Positions 1 through 26,215 of a DNA stretch of 64,000 nucleotides are shown here, piece after piece. This stretch comes from Flabesymbios commensalis (lineage: Eukaryota > Annelida > Polychaeta > Terebellida > Flabelligeridae), in NCBI GenBank assembly GCA_964017125.1, contig OZ024916.1, positions 4,103,798 through 4,167,797 of the forward strand. Reading direction: 5' to 3'. Positions within the stretch are counted from its first letter, which is position 1. Each line of letters opens with the position of its first letter. A model generated the notes under the pieces. The model had not been told where the DNA came from. It did not search any database and saw nothing but the letters and a program-made list of their open reading frames with translations. The position numbers were made by a program, and so were the translations under genes.

Positions 1-100
1 TATACATGTACATATATAGATATATCTCATTTTGTTGACAAATACGTCTGTAATGACTTATCTTTTTGTCAATAAAATATATGTCTGTCTGTTTGTCTGC
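1..100 (+). mobile_element. LINE-type 3' tail fragment ending in TCTG repeats
   Basis: These 100 bases closely match 51858-51951: both contain GTCTGTAATGACTT, then TGTCAATAAAATAT, then a run of TGTC/TCTG units. An AATAAA followed by a short tandem tail is typical of LINE 3' ends. The TCTG tail runs straight into the TGCTAG acceptor of cyanophycinase exon a. Confidence 0.55.
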
Positions 101-103
101 TAG

Positions 104-15636
<15,533 letters not shown>

Positions 15637-15754
15637 CTTCCCTGATACAAAAAACGTTTGATGAGCATTGGAGTAGGCCTGGCCATTGTGCTAGACCAAT
15701 ATATATATACGCTTCAAGCATGTTTCAAATTATATAAAAAGTCACTATAAATGA

Positions 15755-15945
15755 CAAACCATATAGATAGAAAGGGTATTCCCCCTGTCTTAGGCCAGGG
15801 GGAATACCCTTCCTATCTATATGGATTCAAGAATGTTTCAAAACAAATTAAATGTCACTGAAATATATACACCTTGTAGATAGGAAGGCTATTCCCCCTG
15901 CCCTGGCAAGGGGGAATACCCGTCCTATCTCTATGGTTTTAGGCA
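15755..15945. repeat. two tandem hairpins just after the cyanophycinase stop
   Basis: The first stem has ATAGATAGAAAGGGTATTCC mirrored by GGAATACCCTTCCTATCTAT; the second has GATAGGAAGGCTATTCCCCC mirrored by GGGGGAATACCCGTCCTATC. They are about 118 bases apart, each preceded by GTTTCAAA-like flanks. A third copy is at 22987-23058. Confidence 0.75.
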
Positions 15946-16185
15946 TGTGTCAAACCAAATTAAATCACATTGTAATTGATAAATTATTGATGGATATTCA
16001 GCTAATAAAATAGTTACGTTTAAAAGATGGCTATTTTTTATGATCTGTGGATATGCGGCCCATCCCACTAAGAATTTTAAAATGAATATGATCTTAACAT
16101 TCGAGAAATGCTAAGCTAAACTACCAGGTTTGACTTGTCCTGTGAGACCAGTATATACGTTAACTGTTCTTCTGATATGTCCATA

Positions 16186-16366
16186 TTACACTCCTTCGGC
16201 TGCTCCTTTGTCTGTCAAATAGATAATAATGCAGCAGTCTAATTCCACATCATAGGGAAATCCTCTCCCACCAGAACCATGGCAGGAGTTGCCATTATCC
16301 ACAAACCGCACTAAACATTCCAGTGTTTGAACTGATGTGAGAGAGCTGGTACAGAGTGCAGGTAAA
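16186..16366 (-). other. unassigned open stretch, possible exon
   Basis: Minus strand reads CHGSGGRGFPYDVELDCC then IIIYLTDKGAAEGV and a stop. Composition looks protein-like and an acceptor-like TGTACCAG precedes it, but I know no family match. Confidence 0.2.
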
Positions 16367-16367
16367 T

Positions 16368-16560
16368 ACTGTAGATCTGGTAATTTTCGTGAATTTCGCG
16401 AGGAGGACAAATTCACGAATTCAAGAATCCCACAAAAAATATTTTTAAAATAGCGCTACTGAAGAAAAATGTAAATTCGTGAAATCTAAACTTCGTGAAA
16501 AGTACTAAAATCAGAAATTCGCAAAAATCTAAGCACCCGAAAATTACCTGATCTACAGTA
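16368..16560. mobile_element. MITE with CTGTAGATC inverted ends
   Basis: Ends CTGTAGATCTGGTAATTTTC and the inverted GAAAATTACCTGATCTACAG lie between TA dinucleotides. Interior has further TTCGTGAAATT-like arms. About 193 bp, Tc1/mariner type by target. Confidence 0.7.
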
Positions 16561-16639
16561 TATATACGTTAACCCTTGTCACTTGATTCATTTTAATATC
16601 ATCGGGATGCTCTCCTTGCCCAGTTCACTTGTATCAACC

Positions 16640-16870
16640 CATAAAGTGCCCAGTTGTAGAATTTGAATTTTCACTCACGTGAAGTTGTGCCTCTCTGCCG
16701 CGACCCACAACTTCAGGTGAGTAAAAATTACTCATATATGTTTAATTTGAGACCAAGTATTTTTAACTGTTGATGTCTAAACACTCATTTTATTCCCAAT
16801 AACTGTGATTTAGTTGAATAATAAAACATATTAAAAACGACCACAGTCATGCTCAGGGGCTAAAGGATAA
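16640..16870. mobile_element. hairpin element, ACTTCA-stem family, copy 2
   Basis: TTTTCACTCACGTGAAGTTG and CAACTTCAGGTGAGTAAAAA are inverted around TCTGCCGCGACC. The right part GACCACAGTCATGCTCAGG then GGCTAAAGG recurs at 12490 and 44100. Confidence 0.5.
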
Positions 16871-17097
16871 CAATGTTATTATCTTGCAGGCCAGTAAGAC
16901 GTACGTGCACAGCAGTAGTCAGACCTAGGTTCAATTCAAATTTTTTAATTCCAATTCCTGATCCAATCCCTTTTTTAATTCTGAGTCTAATTCCAATTCC
17001 TTTATTTTTAGTTTTTATAATTCCAATTCACATTCCAATTCCTAATTTCTAATTCCTTTCTAATTCCGGACTTTTTTATTACGCTTTAAAATTGATC

Positions 17098-18960
17098 GTT
17101 TAGACAGAGAAAAATTCAAAGCCTTTCTGAAGTTACATAAAGTCCCAGAAACAAGACTCTACTGGTGTAGCTCCCTTAAAATATAAAAACAGCTTTTCTC
17201 AGGTGCAATTGATCGTGCTGCTATACCCTCTAGGCAATTCAAATCTGTTTTCAACAAGGATGCTGAAACCAAACACATTTCACCCAATGGACCAAATTTC
17301 CCAGAGATGCCCCATTTCACAGTAACTGAACCAGGTGTATTAAAGTTGCTCAATAACATTAATCCATCTAAAGCTGGGGGCCCAGATGGACTCCCGGCCA
17401 GAGCGCTTAAAGAACTTGCAACAGAAATAGCACCAGTTTTGTCTACTATCTTCTGTCAAAGCTTGAACACAGGCGAAGTTCCTACAGAATGGAGGACTCA
17501 ATGGGGTATCTCCTATATTCAAAAAAGGTGCGAAATGTCATCCAGCAAGCTATCGACCTGTATCGTTGACGTGTATCACCAGTAAGCTGCTAGAGCACAT
17601 CATCTGCTCGCAGATTAGAAGTCACCTAGACGAGCACGAAATCCTCTCTCCTTTCCAACATGGATTCAGAGGTAAACACTCCTTTGAATCCCAGCTTACT
17701 GTGACTTATCAAGATCTGGCTCGCCTAAATGACCATAAAATGCAAGTTGACATCGGCATACTGGAGTTTAGTTAGGCCTTCGATGTGTTCCCACACTGCA
17801 GGCTTCTGAACAAGCTACAGTTTTATGGCATAAACGAGGTCACACGTAACTGGATTCAACATTTTCTCGCTGAACGTCACCAGAAAGTCATGGTCGATGG
17901 GGTGTTCTCAAAGGGGGAGAGTATGGATTCTGGCGTTCCACAGGGTACAGTGTTAGGCCCCTTACTTTTTCTCCTTTTCATTAACGACATCCCCAACAAC
18001 CTCAGCGCTGGCTACAATCCGCCTATTTGCAGACGATGCCTTGTATACAGGCCAGTCAGATCAATGGAAGACCAGATCCTACTGCAAAAAAACCTGACTA
18101 CACTAGAGAACTAGAGCATCACATTGGGGAATGTCATTCAACCCATCAAAATGCAGCATTTTGAGAACCAGGCCAGGATCGAAAACATCGCTGCAGCATT
18201 TCTACACCTTGCATGGCCAGATCCTAAAAAAGGTGAATACAGCTAAGTACCTGGGGGTACTGTTATCCAAAGACCTTTCCTGGTCTCCCCATGTGGACAG
18301 CACAGCACACAGAGCCAATCAAAAGCTGGGCTTCAATCGCCGCAACCTGAGAGGTAGCCCCATTACATCTAAATGCTTGGCGTACACTTCATTGGTTCGC
18401 AGTGGGATGGAATATGCTGCATCCATATGGGACCCAGTCTCCAAAGCTGACATTCGCAAACTTGAAGTGGTCCAGCGCAAAGCTGCCAGATGGGCTAAAT
18501 CATGCTTTATCCAGTCAGCTAGTGTGACGAAAATACTTCAGGACTTGAAATGGGATGACCTGGCAGACAGACGGAAGAATATCAGACTCACTCTACTCTA
18601 CAAAATCTGCAAATTGAGTTCAGTGAAATTGTTCTAAGTCCTTCTACTAGACCCTCCAGACGTCACCAGGAGCAGTTCTTCAGACCAAGAGCCAACACGA
18701 ACGTGCTGAAGAACTCTTTTTTTCAGAACAATTACTGAATGGAATACTCTACCAGGCAGTGTTATTCAGGCTGGCTCTGTCAACGCTTTCAAGAGCCGCC
18801 TAACTGCAGCGCCTTAATATGACGCCTCTCCTCCGTTCCCGTCTTGGTCCACGTGGACACTTGGGAACTATTATTCAGATTGAGAGTGTTAATTGGTCAT
18901 TACATTTGATTTGTGTACAATCTTTGTCTATTTGTTGTAGCGTAAACAAACAAATAAATG
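17098..18960 (+). mobile_element. 5'-truncated LINE with reverse transcriptase, CR1/Jockey-like
   Basis: Encodes, in pieces, NPSKAGGPDGLPARALKEL, SKLLEHIICSQIRSHLDEHE, FQHGFRGKHSFESQL, SGVPQGTVLGPLLFLLFIND, a shifted RLFADDALYTGQ, then FNPSKCSILRTRPGS, AKYLGVLLSKDLSWSPHVD and a C-terminal FRTITEWNTLPGS. These are RT domains in order. Breaks include a frame change near 17510, a stop at about 17773 (LEFS*AFDV), a frame change near 18020 and another near 18640. The endonuclease is missing. The 3' end runs to an AATAAATGAAG tail. Confidence 0.85.
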
Positions 18961-19189
18961 AAGTATCGCACATTCATAGCTGAACTGAATGGAAAAGACG
19001 GAAATCATCAGTGAATCATTGGAATAGATTATGTGTTTTGCTAGATAATAACAAGTTACATGTTTTTAATTTTTATTATTATTTATATAATTACTATCAG
19101 TTTACTTATACTAAATGTTGGGTTAGTGTCATTTTTTAAAACAAATCACTATAAAAATGATAAACCGGTGGGTTGTTTTATTTTAAATG

Positions 19190-20245
19190 GCGGCATAAAG
19201 TATATAAAAAGAAAATACTATAAAAAACATGATAAATTCAGAATTGGTGTTGTAGGGCTATTGTTTTTGTTATTGGGTATATATCGTCATATAACAAAAG
19301 ATTCACCTAACACGTAAACATGATACATTTATACTGAGATATTTTTTTTCGAATTTCAAATAGTGTAACTGTTCAATACCCGCAATCAAATAATATATAC
19401 GCGTACATTTATAGAAATATTTGACTATAGGACTTAAAGTAGTACATAGAGGCGTAAGTCCGGATAACCCCCCCGCCCCCCCGATGAGCACAAAACTTTG
19501 TCCAATGCTGGATCAACACTGGGTCAATGTTACAGACGCTGTTAACACTAAAACAACCCCGCATGAATGTATCAATTTTCTGGGCAGTGCGTTGTCGCTT
19601 TCAGAGAACAATGACGGGGCTGGTGTTTGTGACACCCCACACCCCTCTGTCACAGGCCAGTGCAACCTTCACAGTAACTGGTTCCCCCTGTGACGGAAAA
19701 AGACAATACTATAAAAAACATGATAAATTTAGAGTTGGTGTTGTAGGCGTGAACTTGAAAAATATTTGGTTGATTTGCCTGATAATCTTTGTAAATTTTT
19801 ACAAAATTCAGGCGTCGCAATCACCGTCTGCCGACTGAACGGGGATGCCAAGAGAATATCCCGCCCGATATGCGTTTGTGCCAATACTGCCCTGAAGATA
19901 TAGGTGATGAATATCATTACTTACTTATCAGTGCTTATCTGCCACCAATGAAAGAAAAAAATACGTCGAAAATAAACTTTGGAAAAGACCATCCACTTCA
20001 ATGTTAAAGAAACTTATGAATGATAACAAGTCTGATAACATACAAAACATATCTCTGTTCATAAAATGCATTTTAAGTGATTGTACATATTTATGTAATT
20101 CTCATTGTATATATATCACATATCTGTAAATTGACGTATAGAGCTCGTGCAACTAAGTGTATGTTTTGTTTTAGCCAGCTTTCTCCTGGCATGTCTGTCT
20201 TACCTTTATAAAAGGTCATCAGAAATAAATTACCTGTTACTTGTT
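19190..20245 (+). mobile_element. second LINE, 3' fragment with C-terminal Cys/His block
   Basis: 19815-19940 reads HRLPTERGCQENIPPD, then MRLCQYCPEDIGDEYHYLL, the CxxC...DEYHxLL block at the end of many LINE ORF2 proteins; an AATAAAT tail follows at about 20225. A 45-base segment (ATACTATAAAAAACATGAT onward) occurs at both 19215 and 19707, with a GC-richer piece between, so an insertion appears to have split the LINE. Confidence 0.6.
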
Positions 20246-20463
20246 ACCCTCCACTACAATGTGACGTTCTTGCATTTGTGTTGAGATTTTTTTCTTTATT
20301 ATTAAAAAGTTCAATCCCTTTTTTAATTCCACCTACTTTTTAAAAATTCCAATTCAATTCCAATTCCTTGAAAGTTAATTCCCATTCCCATTCCTGGAAT
20401 GATAATTGGAATTAGGTCTAATTCCAGATCGATTCCAGAATTGAACCCAGGTCTGGCAGTAGT

Positions 20464-21074
20464 ACACACTAACATTCCCAATAAAGTCATGTTGAGCAGG
20501 CAAAGGGCTAATAATTTAAATATATTGCAAGCCTGTAAAACGCACACGCACAGCAATATCATTCACTAACAAATAGTCGTAATTGTATAGTAGATTTATT
20601 TCACACTAAAAAAACGCATCTGTAACATAAATTTTTAGCTTAGTATCATCAACTATTAGTTTAGTAAATCAATTATTAGTTTAGTACCATTAATTTAAAA
20701 TAAATTGAGCTTGTATAAAAGCTGAGAGCTGAGTGCAATTTGCCACCAACTGAGTTTAAACTATAATCATTATTAGTTATTGTACATAATTATTAGTTAT
20801 TGTACATAATTATAATCACTGATAACAACTATGATGAAAATACAAATCCACAATCCTAACATTTCAGAAAAATAAAATTGATAATAATTGTTATAATTAT
20901 TGCTTATTTGCTTAAATGGATCATAGAATTATTTTTATACTGAAATAACTGTACAGTCCTAGAGATCATGTGATATTTGCTGCTCGATCACTGATGTCTT
21001 CAGACAGCTATTACGGTCAAATAATTCCGGTCCGTACTTTACGGCATTGGCCGTGTCTATTGTGGTTCTTCCTC
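20464..21074. other. AT-rich spacer, small internal repeats
   Basis: Short repeats of ATTAGTTTAGTA (20630-20690) and TATTAGTTATTGTACATAAT (20770-20810). No gene seen. Confidence 0.4.
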
Positions 21075-21305
21075 TTAACCCTTTGACTTCCAGGCCGGAG
21101 TACATGCCAGGATCCAGATATACTGGTGTAGGAGCTCTATTTTTCGTCATTTAAAGCTGGAATTGCTAGCGCAATTCCCAGCTTCAAATGACGAAAAATA
21201 CATAAATGTAGTATATATTTGACGAAAATTTGTGTCATTTTATGGTTACGTTCATTGACGAATGACGACGGAAATTTCCGTCATGTATGGTAGTGAAAAG
21301 GTTAG
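21075..21305. mobile_element. TTAA-type hairpin element, CGTCATTT-stem family
   Basis: Starts TTAACCCTTTGACTTCC; central stem ATTTTTCGTCATTTAAAGC and then TGGAATTGC are mirrored by GCAATTCCCAGCTTCAAATG then ACGAAAAAT. The right end AAAAGGTTAG is a decayed AAAGGGTTAA. Confidence 0.6.
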
Positions 21306-22065
21306 GCTAGTATCTCACCGGGCTTACGACCGATTGGCGCTTGAGACGAATGGAAATTCTTCTGATTCTGTTTTGATTCTTTATTTAGTCTGAAGCTAAT
21401 CGCTAAGAAGTCGGAATCAGTATCTCATTCGTAAATAGGTTGCTCACCTCGATTTCAGTCGCCGGCGGCGACTGACTTATTTTCGTTAATTGGTCGTTAA
21501 TTGGTCTGTAGCAAGTCTCTAATTAGTCTTTTTACTCGCCAAGACGTCTTCAGTGGTTGCTTCAACGTCGTACTTTGTTCTGTTCAGTAGTCCTTTAAAA
21601 AATTATTAGCGACTCCAAGAAACCATTTGGCAAATATGACGAATCTTTAGCGAACGTCCTCATCCTCAGCGACGCCTCTACAAACTGTGACGAATTTATT
21701 TTAATTACTGTTGTGGGGCGACTGATAACCGACAACAACAACTGCTTAACGACACAGATTCGATTGGACAGCGACTGACTATCGACTGACTTGAGAATGA
21801 TTAGTGGCTAGTTAACGAATGCGACGACTCTGTAACGACTCGAAAGACTGTGTGACGACTGCTTAGCAAATGCATAACGAACAAATTGCAACAGGTTATA
21901 TGGTCGTTAGGAGGTTGTTAGTCAGTCGGTGATTGGTAGATTCGTTGTGCGATCGCGACGTACATAACGTCCTAATTAAGACAGCATAACGACATATACA
22001 GACAAGACAGCGAGTGAAAGACAGCTCAGCGAAAATTGGGCCCTATTACCAATCATATTATCATA

Positions 22066-22511
22066 ATGGGTCCTGAACCTGACCAATCTACACCAGCTTC
22101 ATCCAGTGATCACGCTGATTCTGACAACAGTACAGCTACCACCTATAATACAGGAAAGAGGACGAAGAAAGTCGAGATGGAAGATATATATGTAGTGATA
22201 TCGAGAAAGACCAATTGGCATCATTTCTGGAAGCTGACCCTACCTTCCATGTGTATCTTGGATTGGGGTTCAGCTCGAAATGAATGCTGCAGGACTGTGG
22301 AACCTTTTTACATGCCCAGCATGATGATTCGTCTAGCTCGTCAACAGATTATTCAGGGTTCGCTCAGCAGTCGCCAATAGATTGCTCAAGAATATTAAAC
22401 AAGTCTGAAAGCGGCTGCCAAATTTGCTTCATTTGCTACAAGGTCGGACCAAGGTCGAAATACTGTCGCTGCGTGTTAACGATGAATTCAAGAATCTACG
22501 ACGACAGATAA
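22066..22511 (+). pseudogene. coding remnant in the CGACT element
   Basis: Opens MGPEPDQSTPASSSDHADSD then NSTATTYNTGKRTKK, a Ser/Thr/Asp-rich start followed by basic residues. The frame changes near 22230; another frame holds HAQHDDSSSSSTDYSGF and CQICFICYK. Possibly part of a transposase; I do not recognise a domain. Confidence 0.35.
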
Positions 22512-22655
22512 GGGCCCCCTTAGCGAACATTCGTCAAAAGTATTCAAACAGATGCCAAGTTGTCGTTTTATTGGCTAAGCGGTCGCAAGCATGTCGCCCC
22601 ACTGTTGTTTATCAGTCGTTATAGACCACACTCGCTAAATATTTTTACAAATTCG

Positions 22656-22903
22656 TTAACCCTTTGAGTGCGGGCAACGCTTTTAAGCGCATTCATGCTG
22701 TTTTTCCACAACTAAAATTTGACAGAAATTGAACAAATATGCATGTATAAATCTTGAGTAAAGCCCCCATTGTGAAATTTAGCAGGTTTAATTTTGAAGT
22801 GAGGAGGTATTTTCCTTTCATTTGAAGTTGGCAATTGCGTGAGCAATGCCAACTTCAAATGAAAGGAAAATGTTAAGTAGTAATGAAGTACTTAAAGAGT
22901 TAA
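22656..22903. mobile_element. TTAA-flanked MITE with central hairpin, nested
   Basis: Begins TTAACCCTTTGAGTGCGGG and ends CTTAAAGAGTTAA. The host element's ATTCG and GCAATCG sides join at one TTAA when it is removed. The stem has TTTTCCTTTCATTTGAAG and then TTGGCAATTGC, mirrored by GCAATGCCAACTTCAAATG then AAAGGAAAA. The TTAA target and CCCT-type ends suit piggyBac-mobilised MITEs. Confidence 0.7.
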
Positions 22904-22986
22904 GCAATCGTTTAAAAACGCAGTCGTCAGAGTCGCTAACAGTTGCCAAGCAGTCGTTTTTGATACTAGCTTAAACTCTACTGTGG

Positions 22987-23058
22987 GAAATCCCCTTTAT
23001 TCAGATAGGAAGGGTATTTCCCCTGGCCTGGGACAGGGGGAATACCTTTCCTGTCTGC
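22987..23058. repeat. hairpin, third copy of the 15755-15945 type
   Basis: CAGATAGGAAGGGTATTTCC is mirrored by GGGAATACCTTTCCTGTCTG. Confidence 0.7.
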
Positions 23059-23283
23059 ATACTCCTCAAATGATCAGTCTGATTGCGTGTAGCTGATTAG
23101 TACAGGTTTAAGCGTTCAAATATATTATCTTTCCATCAACACTAATGTTAAAGCACTTGAATTATTAACTTGTATGGTTTTTATTCCTTTGTTGTGATTG
23201 GCCAGCCTCGGTTTGATTCAGGTTGGAAGCTCTTCTTCTCAAGGCCGACTGAGATTTCAGTTTCCCGATCTAATTTCCATCAT

Positions 23284-23484
23284 TAAGCCAGTGTTTAATT
23301 GCATAAAGCCTGTGTTGAATTGCACAAAGTCAGTGTTGAACTGCATAAAGCCAGTGTTGAATTGTTGACCAGTGGGCAGAATGCACAAGCTGAGATGGTG
23401 GCAGCTGCCCCACAAACAACTGCTCCTATGAGACAACTGATGCATATGCAGCATGTACCAATGCCCGCTGCCCCCCAAGATTGA
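23284..23484 (+). repeat. 24-base tandem repeat with short open frame
   Basis: Four imperfect units of GCATAAAGCCAGTGTTGAAT (24-base period) at 23284-23362. A plus frame, 23299-23484, reads HKACVELHKVSVELHKASVE and then QNAQAEMVAAAPQTTAPMRQ and ends at TGA. Repeat origin is likely; a protein role is not supported. Confidence 0.4.
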
Positions 23485-23572
23485 CATGTGGCCACCCAAC
23501 CACCGGCGGACACACCTAGAAAAAACCAAAAACAGAAACAATAAGATACGATTAGCTGGTATTCCTTATGGG

Positions 23573-23868
23573 CCTTGCAAAGTTAAAAAAATTTCCAGAC
23601 ATCCAAAAATAATTTGGATAGAGCTCAGCACCCCCACCCACCCCCTACCCATTTTTTTTTTTAGAAAACCAACCTCGACATGGGCAGAAAACTTCAAGTC
23701 ATATAATCAATTTTATTTCGACAGTTTTACCTAAAAATAAATAATCATCGAAGATTTTAATTTTTTTTTTGGTTTTCCAATTTTCTATCCAAAATGGCCG
23801 CGGACCCACCCACTTCCACATTTTTTTTGGATCTTTGGATATTTTTAACTTTGCAGTATCCCTTAGAT
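23573..23868. mobile_element. fold-back MITE, GCAAAGTT ends
   Basis: The left GCCTTGCAAAGTTAAAAAAA and TTTCCAGACATCCAAAAAT are mirrored by ATTTTTTTTGGATCTTTGG and ATATTTTTAACTTTGCAG on the right. No clean target duplication read. Confidence 0.55.
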
Positions 23869-23869
23869 T

Positions 23870-24560
23870 TGTATTCGCGTCTGTAACCGTTTCTAGCCTT
23901 TTTATTTTCCCTCCAAACAGGAGAATGTGAGGAGAAATAAGTATTATATTTGTCTGGTATGCTTTGCTTATTTTTATTATTTTCTAAGCTATATATTCAC
24001 ATACTTTTTTACTCAATATTACACATAAAACGTTGGGAGCTAGATGGGTTGTGAAGGCCATTGAATTTACAAAGTTTTACACCTAAAAAATAGGCAAAAA
24101 TAAAAAATTATTTAAATACATTCCTCTCACGAATTGGTTTTATCTGCCATGACATTTTAAATGTTATTTTGTAGTTTATTCCAGATCAGCAACATTTACA
24201 ATAAATGAATATGTGCTGTGTATTGTAGATTGATAAAAAATCACTGGCTAATAAGCAATTGATGAATTATTTTTTTCATTGCCGCCAATCTGTCAGCTAG
24301 AAATATTGTCATCAATAAATGTGAAAAAATATTGAGGATGTTTAACCCACCCTTTTACTCATGTTGTATTAATAACAGGTATTAATTTTTTTTCTAAAAT
24401 GTCCAAAATTACAACTAAATTAAAATACAACATGGTATATAGCAGGGGGTGGGTAATATAACTTTACGCGAACATATAGTTTTAAAGTATGTTGACCCAT
24501 TCAAAGTTGTGGGCCACAGTGGCAAAACATAATTTTAAGTGGGAGAAAATTTTAGTTGGC
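23870..24560. other. AT-rich spacer, nothing recognised
   Basis: No coding region, TIR or tandem array seen. Confidence 0.4.
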
Positions 24561-24568
24561 ACTTACCT

Positions 24569-24655
24569 CAACCCTTCCAGCAACGCGTTTATATACGTCA
24601 GAATCTGACGTCTGTGGACGTCAGATTCTGACGTATAAAGTCAGTCCCTGCGTTG
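24569..24655. repeat. hairpin of ACGTCAGAATCTGACGT words
   Basis: TATACGTCAGAATCTGACGT is mirrored by ACGTCAGATTCTGACGTATA with a CTGTGG-like loop; outer GCAACGCGTTTA and the CCTGCGTTG on the other side are partly paired. 44137-44217 has the same core. Confidence 0.75.
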
Positions 24656-24738
24656 ACAGATTGTAACTATCTATAATGGCCGTAGACTAAGGTATTCAAA
24701 TTCAGATAGGATGTGAACCCAGAAAATAAATATTTTAC

Positions 24739-24926
24739 CTCCTCCATTTTTTATGGCTTCATAGCCCATCCTTCTCGCCCCAAACCTGCCCTTGCATATT
24801 CCAGAGGATGTGAAGCCCAAGCAGCAGGTGCAGCAGCAGACACAGAATGACACCAGCAGGGGAAACAAAAAGATGCCGACTATGGCACCCCCAATCCCGG
24901 ATATCACAAGTACTGAAGTAGCATCC
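24739..24926 (-). CDS. exon of an IFI6/IFI27 (ISG12)-like membrane protein
   Basis: On the minus strand a T-rich tract ending TTTTTGTTCAACAG is followed by an open exon of 188 bases and the donor GGAG/GTAAAA. It encodes DATSVLVISGIGGAIVGIF, a hydrophobic stretch LFPLLVSFCVCCCTCC, then LGFTSSGICKGRFGARRMGY and EAIKNGGG. The GFTSSGI...AxxMxxxAIxNGGG order is the signature of the interferon-inducible IFI6/IFI27 family, small hydrophobic mitochondrial or ER membrane proteins linked to apoptosis and innate immunity in vertebrates; related genes are known in molluscs. The Cys run CVCCCTCC is unusual. Upstream and downstream exons were not found in the window, so gene extent is unknown; a stranded single exon of a relic is the alternative. 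Confidence 0.6.
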
Positions 24927-25280
24927 CTGTTGAACAAAAACATAAAAATCAAGTCCATGGTAAATGTAAACCCAGCAAACTGAAAATTCACCCTTTTTTT
25001 ATTTTAATGTGGGCACATACAGTAAAAATGAGCCGTCCGGCCAATGCTAGTTCAGAATTTTATATTTACCTGACATTTTATATTTACGTGACATTTATGT
25101 ATGAAGCCCGTATCTAGATGTGTTGTCGGCAAAGAGTAAAAACAGTTTCATGCATTCGTATAATTATTTCGTGTTATGTTATTTTCAGTCAGCTATTTTC
25201 ACAACGAAATCAATTATTTTTGTAAACGGTAATACATGATGACTTTTAAACCATATCTTTAACTGTTACTTGTATACATA

Positions 25281-25600
25281 GTTATGAATGAATGAATGAA
25301 TAGGGTTTTAGGCCACATTTGTGGACATATAAACTAAACTGGGCCAGGAAAACCTCCTGAAAATGGTGAGATGACACTGCCCTCCAGACACAGGATTCGA
25401 AATTCGAACCCTGGCGCTCTGATGACGAACTCTCCCCACAATATTAAATCTTTACCAGTGAACAGGGAAAAAACATGTTGTTTCTGTTAAACTTGTATAC
25501 CAGAGCTGGGCTCGAAGCCGCGATCTTCGACTATGATGATTTTAAAGGAAAAAACCCTTGGTCTCCATGGCTTAGACAAACTTAGGTCAGCGTTGTAAGT
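25281..25600 (-). mobile_element. SINE of a related subfamily with a different head
   Basis: On minus, the second head and tail match the dimeric SINE (GGGTTCGAATTTCGAATCC, CTGGCCCAGTTTAG, tail ATTCATTCATTC), but the first head is different: it has CTAAGCCATGGAGACCAAGG and a GGCTTCGAGCCC B-box-like segment. The left edge is a (GAAT)n tail at 25284. Confidence 0.65.
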
Positions 25601-26215
25601 GTCAGGATAAGGTGGGTGTTAAGCTTTCCAGTGAGGACCCCGGACACTGCCGAAAGCTTAGGGACGCACCATTTTGAAAAGAGACGTCAACCCTTGACGC
25701 CATCCCGACGCCAACACGACACGGCGGACGGCGAAGGGTTGGTTTTCAATCTCAGACTCCAGGCTCATTCAAAAAGTCCTTCTCTAGAAAAACGTCTTGT
25801 TTATTTCTCCTCACTGTGCGGACCACATATAATATACAGATACAATTACATAGTCAGTTGACTCTACCCAACGTGGCAGAGAACATAAAACCACTTGGTT
25901 CTAAACCAGAGCGCGCACCATCGTGCCTGTGACAGCACTCTGGCCCGCCTCAACCTCGTACCAAGCCCGCATCACTCTCCTCGACGACGTATATCACCTA
26001 TATGCACTTTACATCATCATAATCACAACATTGATTTAACATCTAATCATACATGATCATAATCTGCACATTGAGTTAACATACATTTCCTAGCGACGGT
26101 CGCCAGTCCATCAGCCTTGATGGCTCGGCTGACCTTTGCCTGTGCTGACCAATCCATTACTGCCCCAATCCAATCATGGATTGTCGTGTTCCGTTCTGGC
26201 CAGGTCAACAGTAGT
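25600..26215. other. GC-richer spacer, nothing assigned
   Basis: Contains TAGGGACGCACCATT near 25660, the inverse of the end word TGGTGCGTCCCTTA of the 26216-27082 repeats, so an end of that repeat family may lie here. No gene recognised. Confidence 0.35.

Larger units (their letters stand above)
16920..20455. mobile_element. hAT-like element with 8-bp target duplication, filled by LINE sequence
   Basis: Ends CAGACCTAGGTTCAATTC and the inverted GAATTGAACCCAGGTCTG, flanked on both sides by GCAGTAGT (16912-16919 and 20456-20463). Both subterminal zones (to about 17090, from about 20300) are made of AATTCCAATTCC words. No transposase is visible. Two LINE pieces occupy the interior. Confidence 0.75.
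21302..22975 (+). mobile_element. DNA transposon-like element dense in CGACT/AGTCG words
   Basis: The ends share GGCTAGTATC (left) and the inverse GATACTAGCTTA (right, about 22963). At least twenty copies of CGACT, ACGAC, AGTCG or GTCGT occur in 21320-22040 and again in 22480-22960. A short plus-strand coding remnant is central. The family is not assigned. The 22656-22903 MITE is inserted in its right part. Confidence 0.5.
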
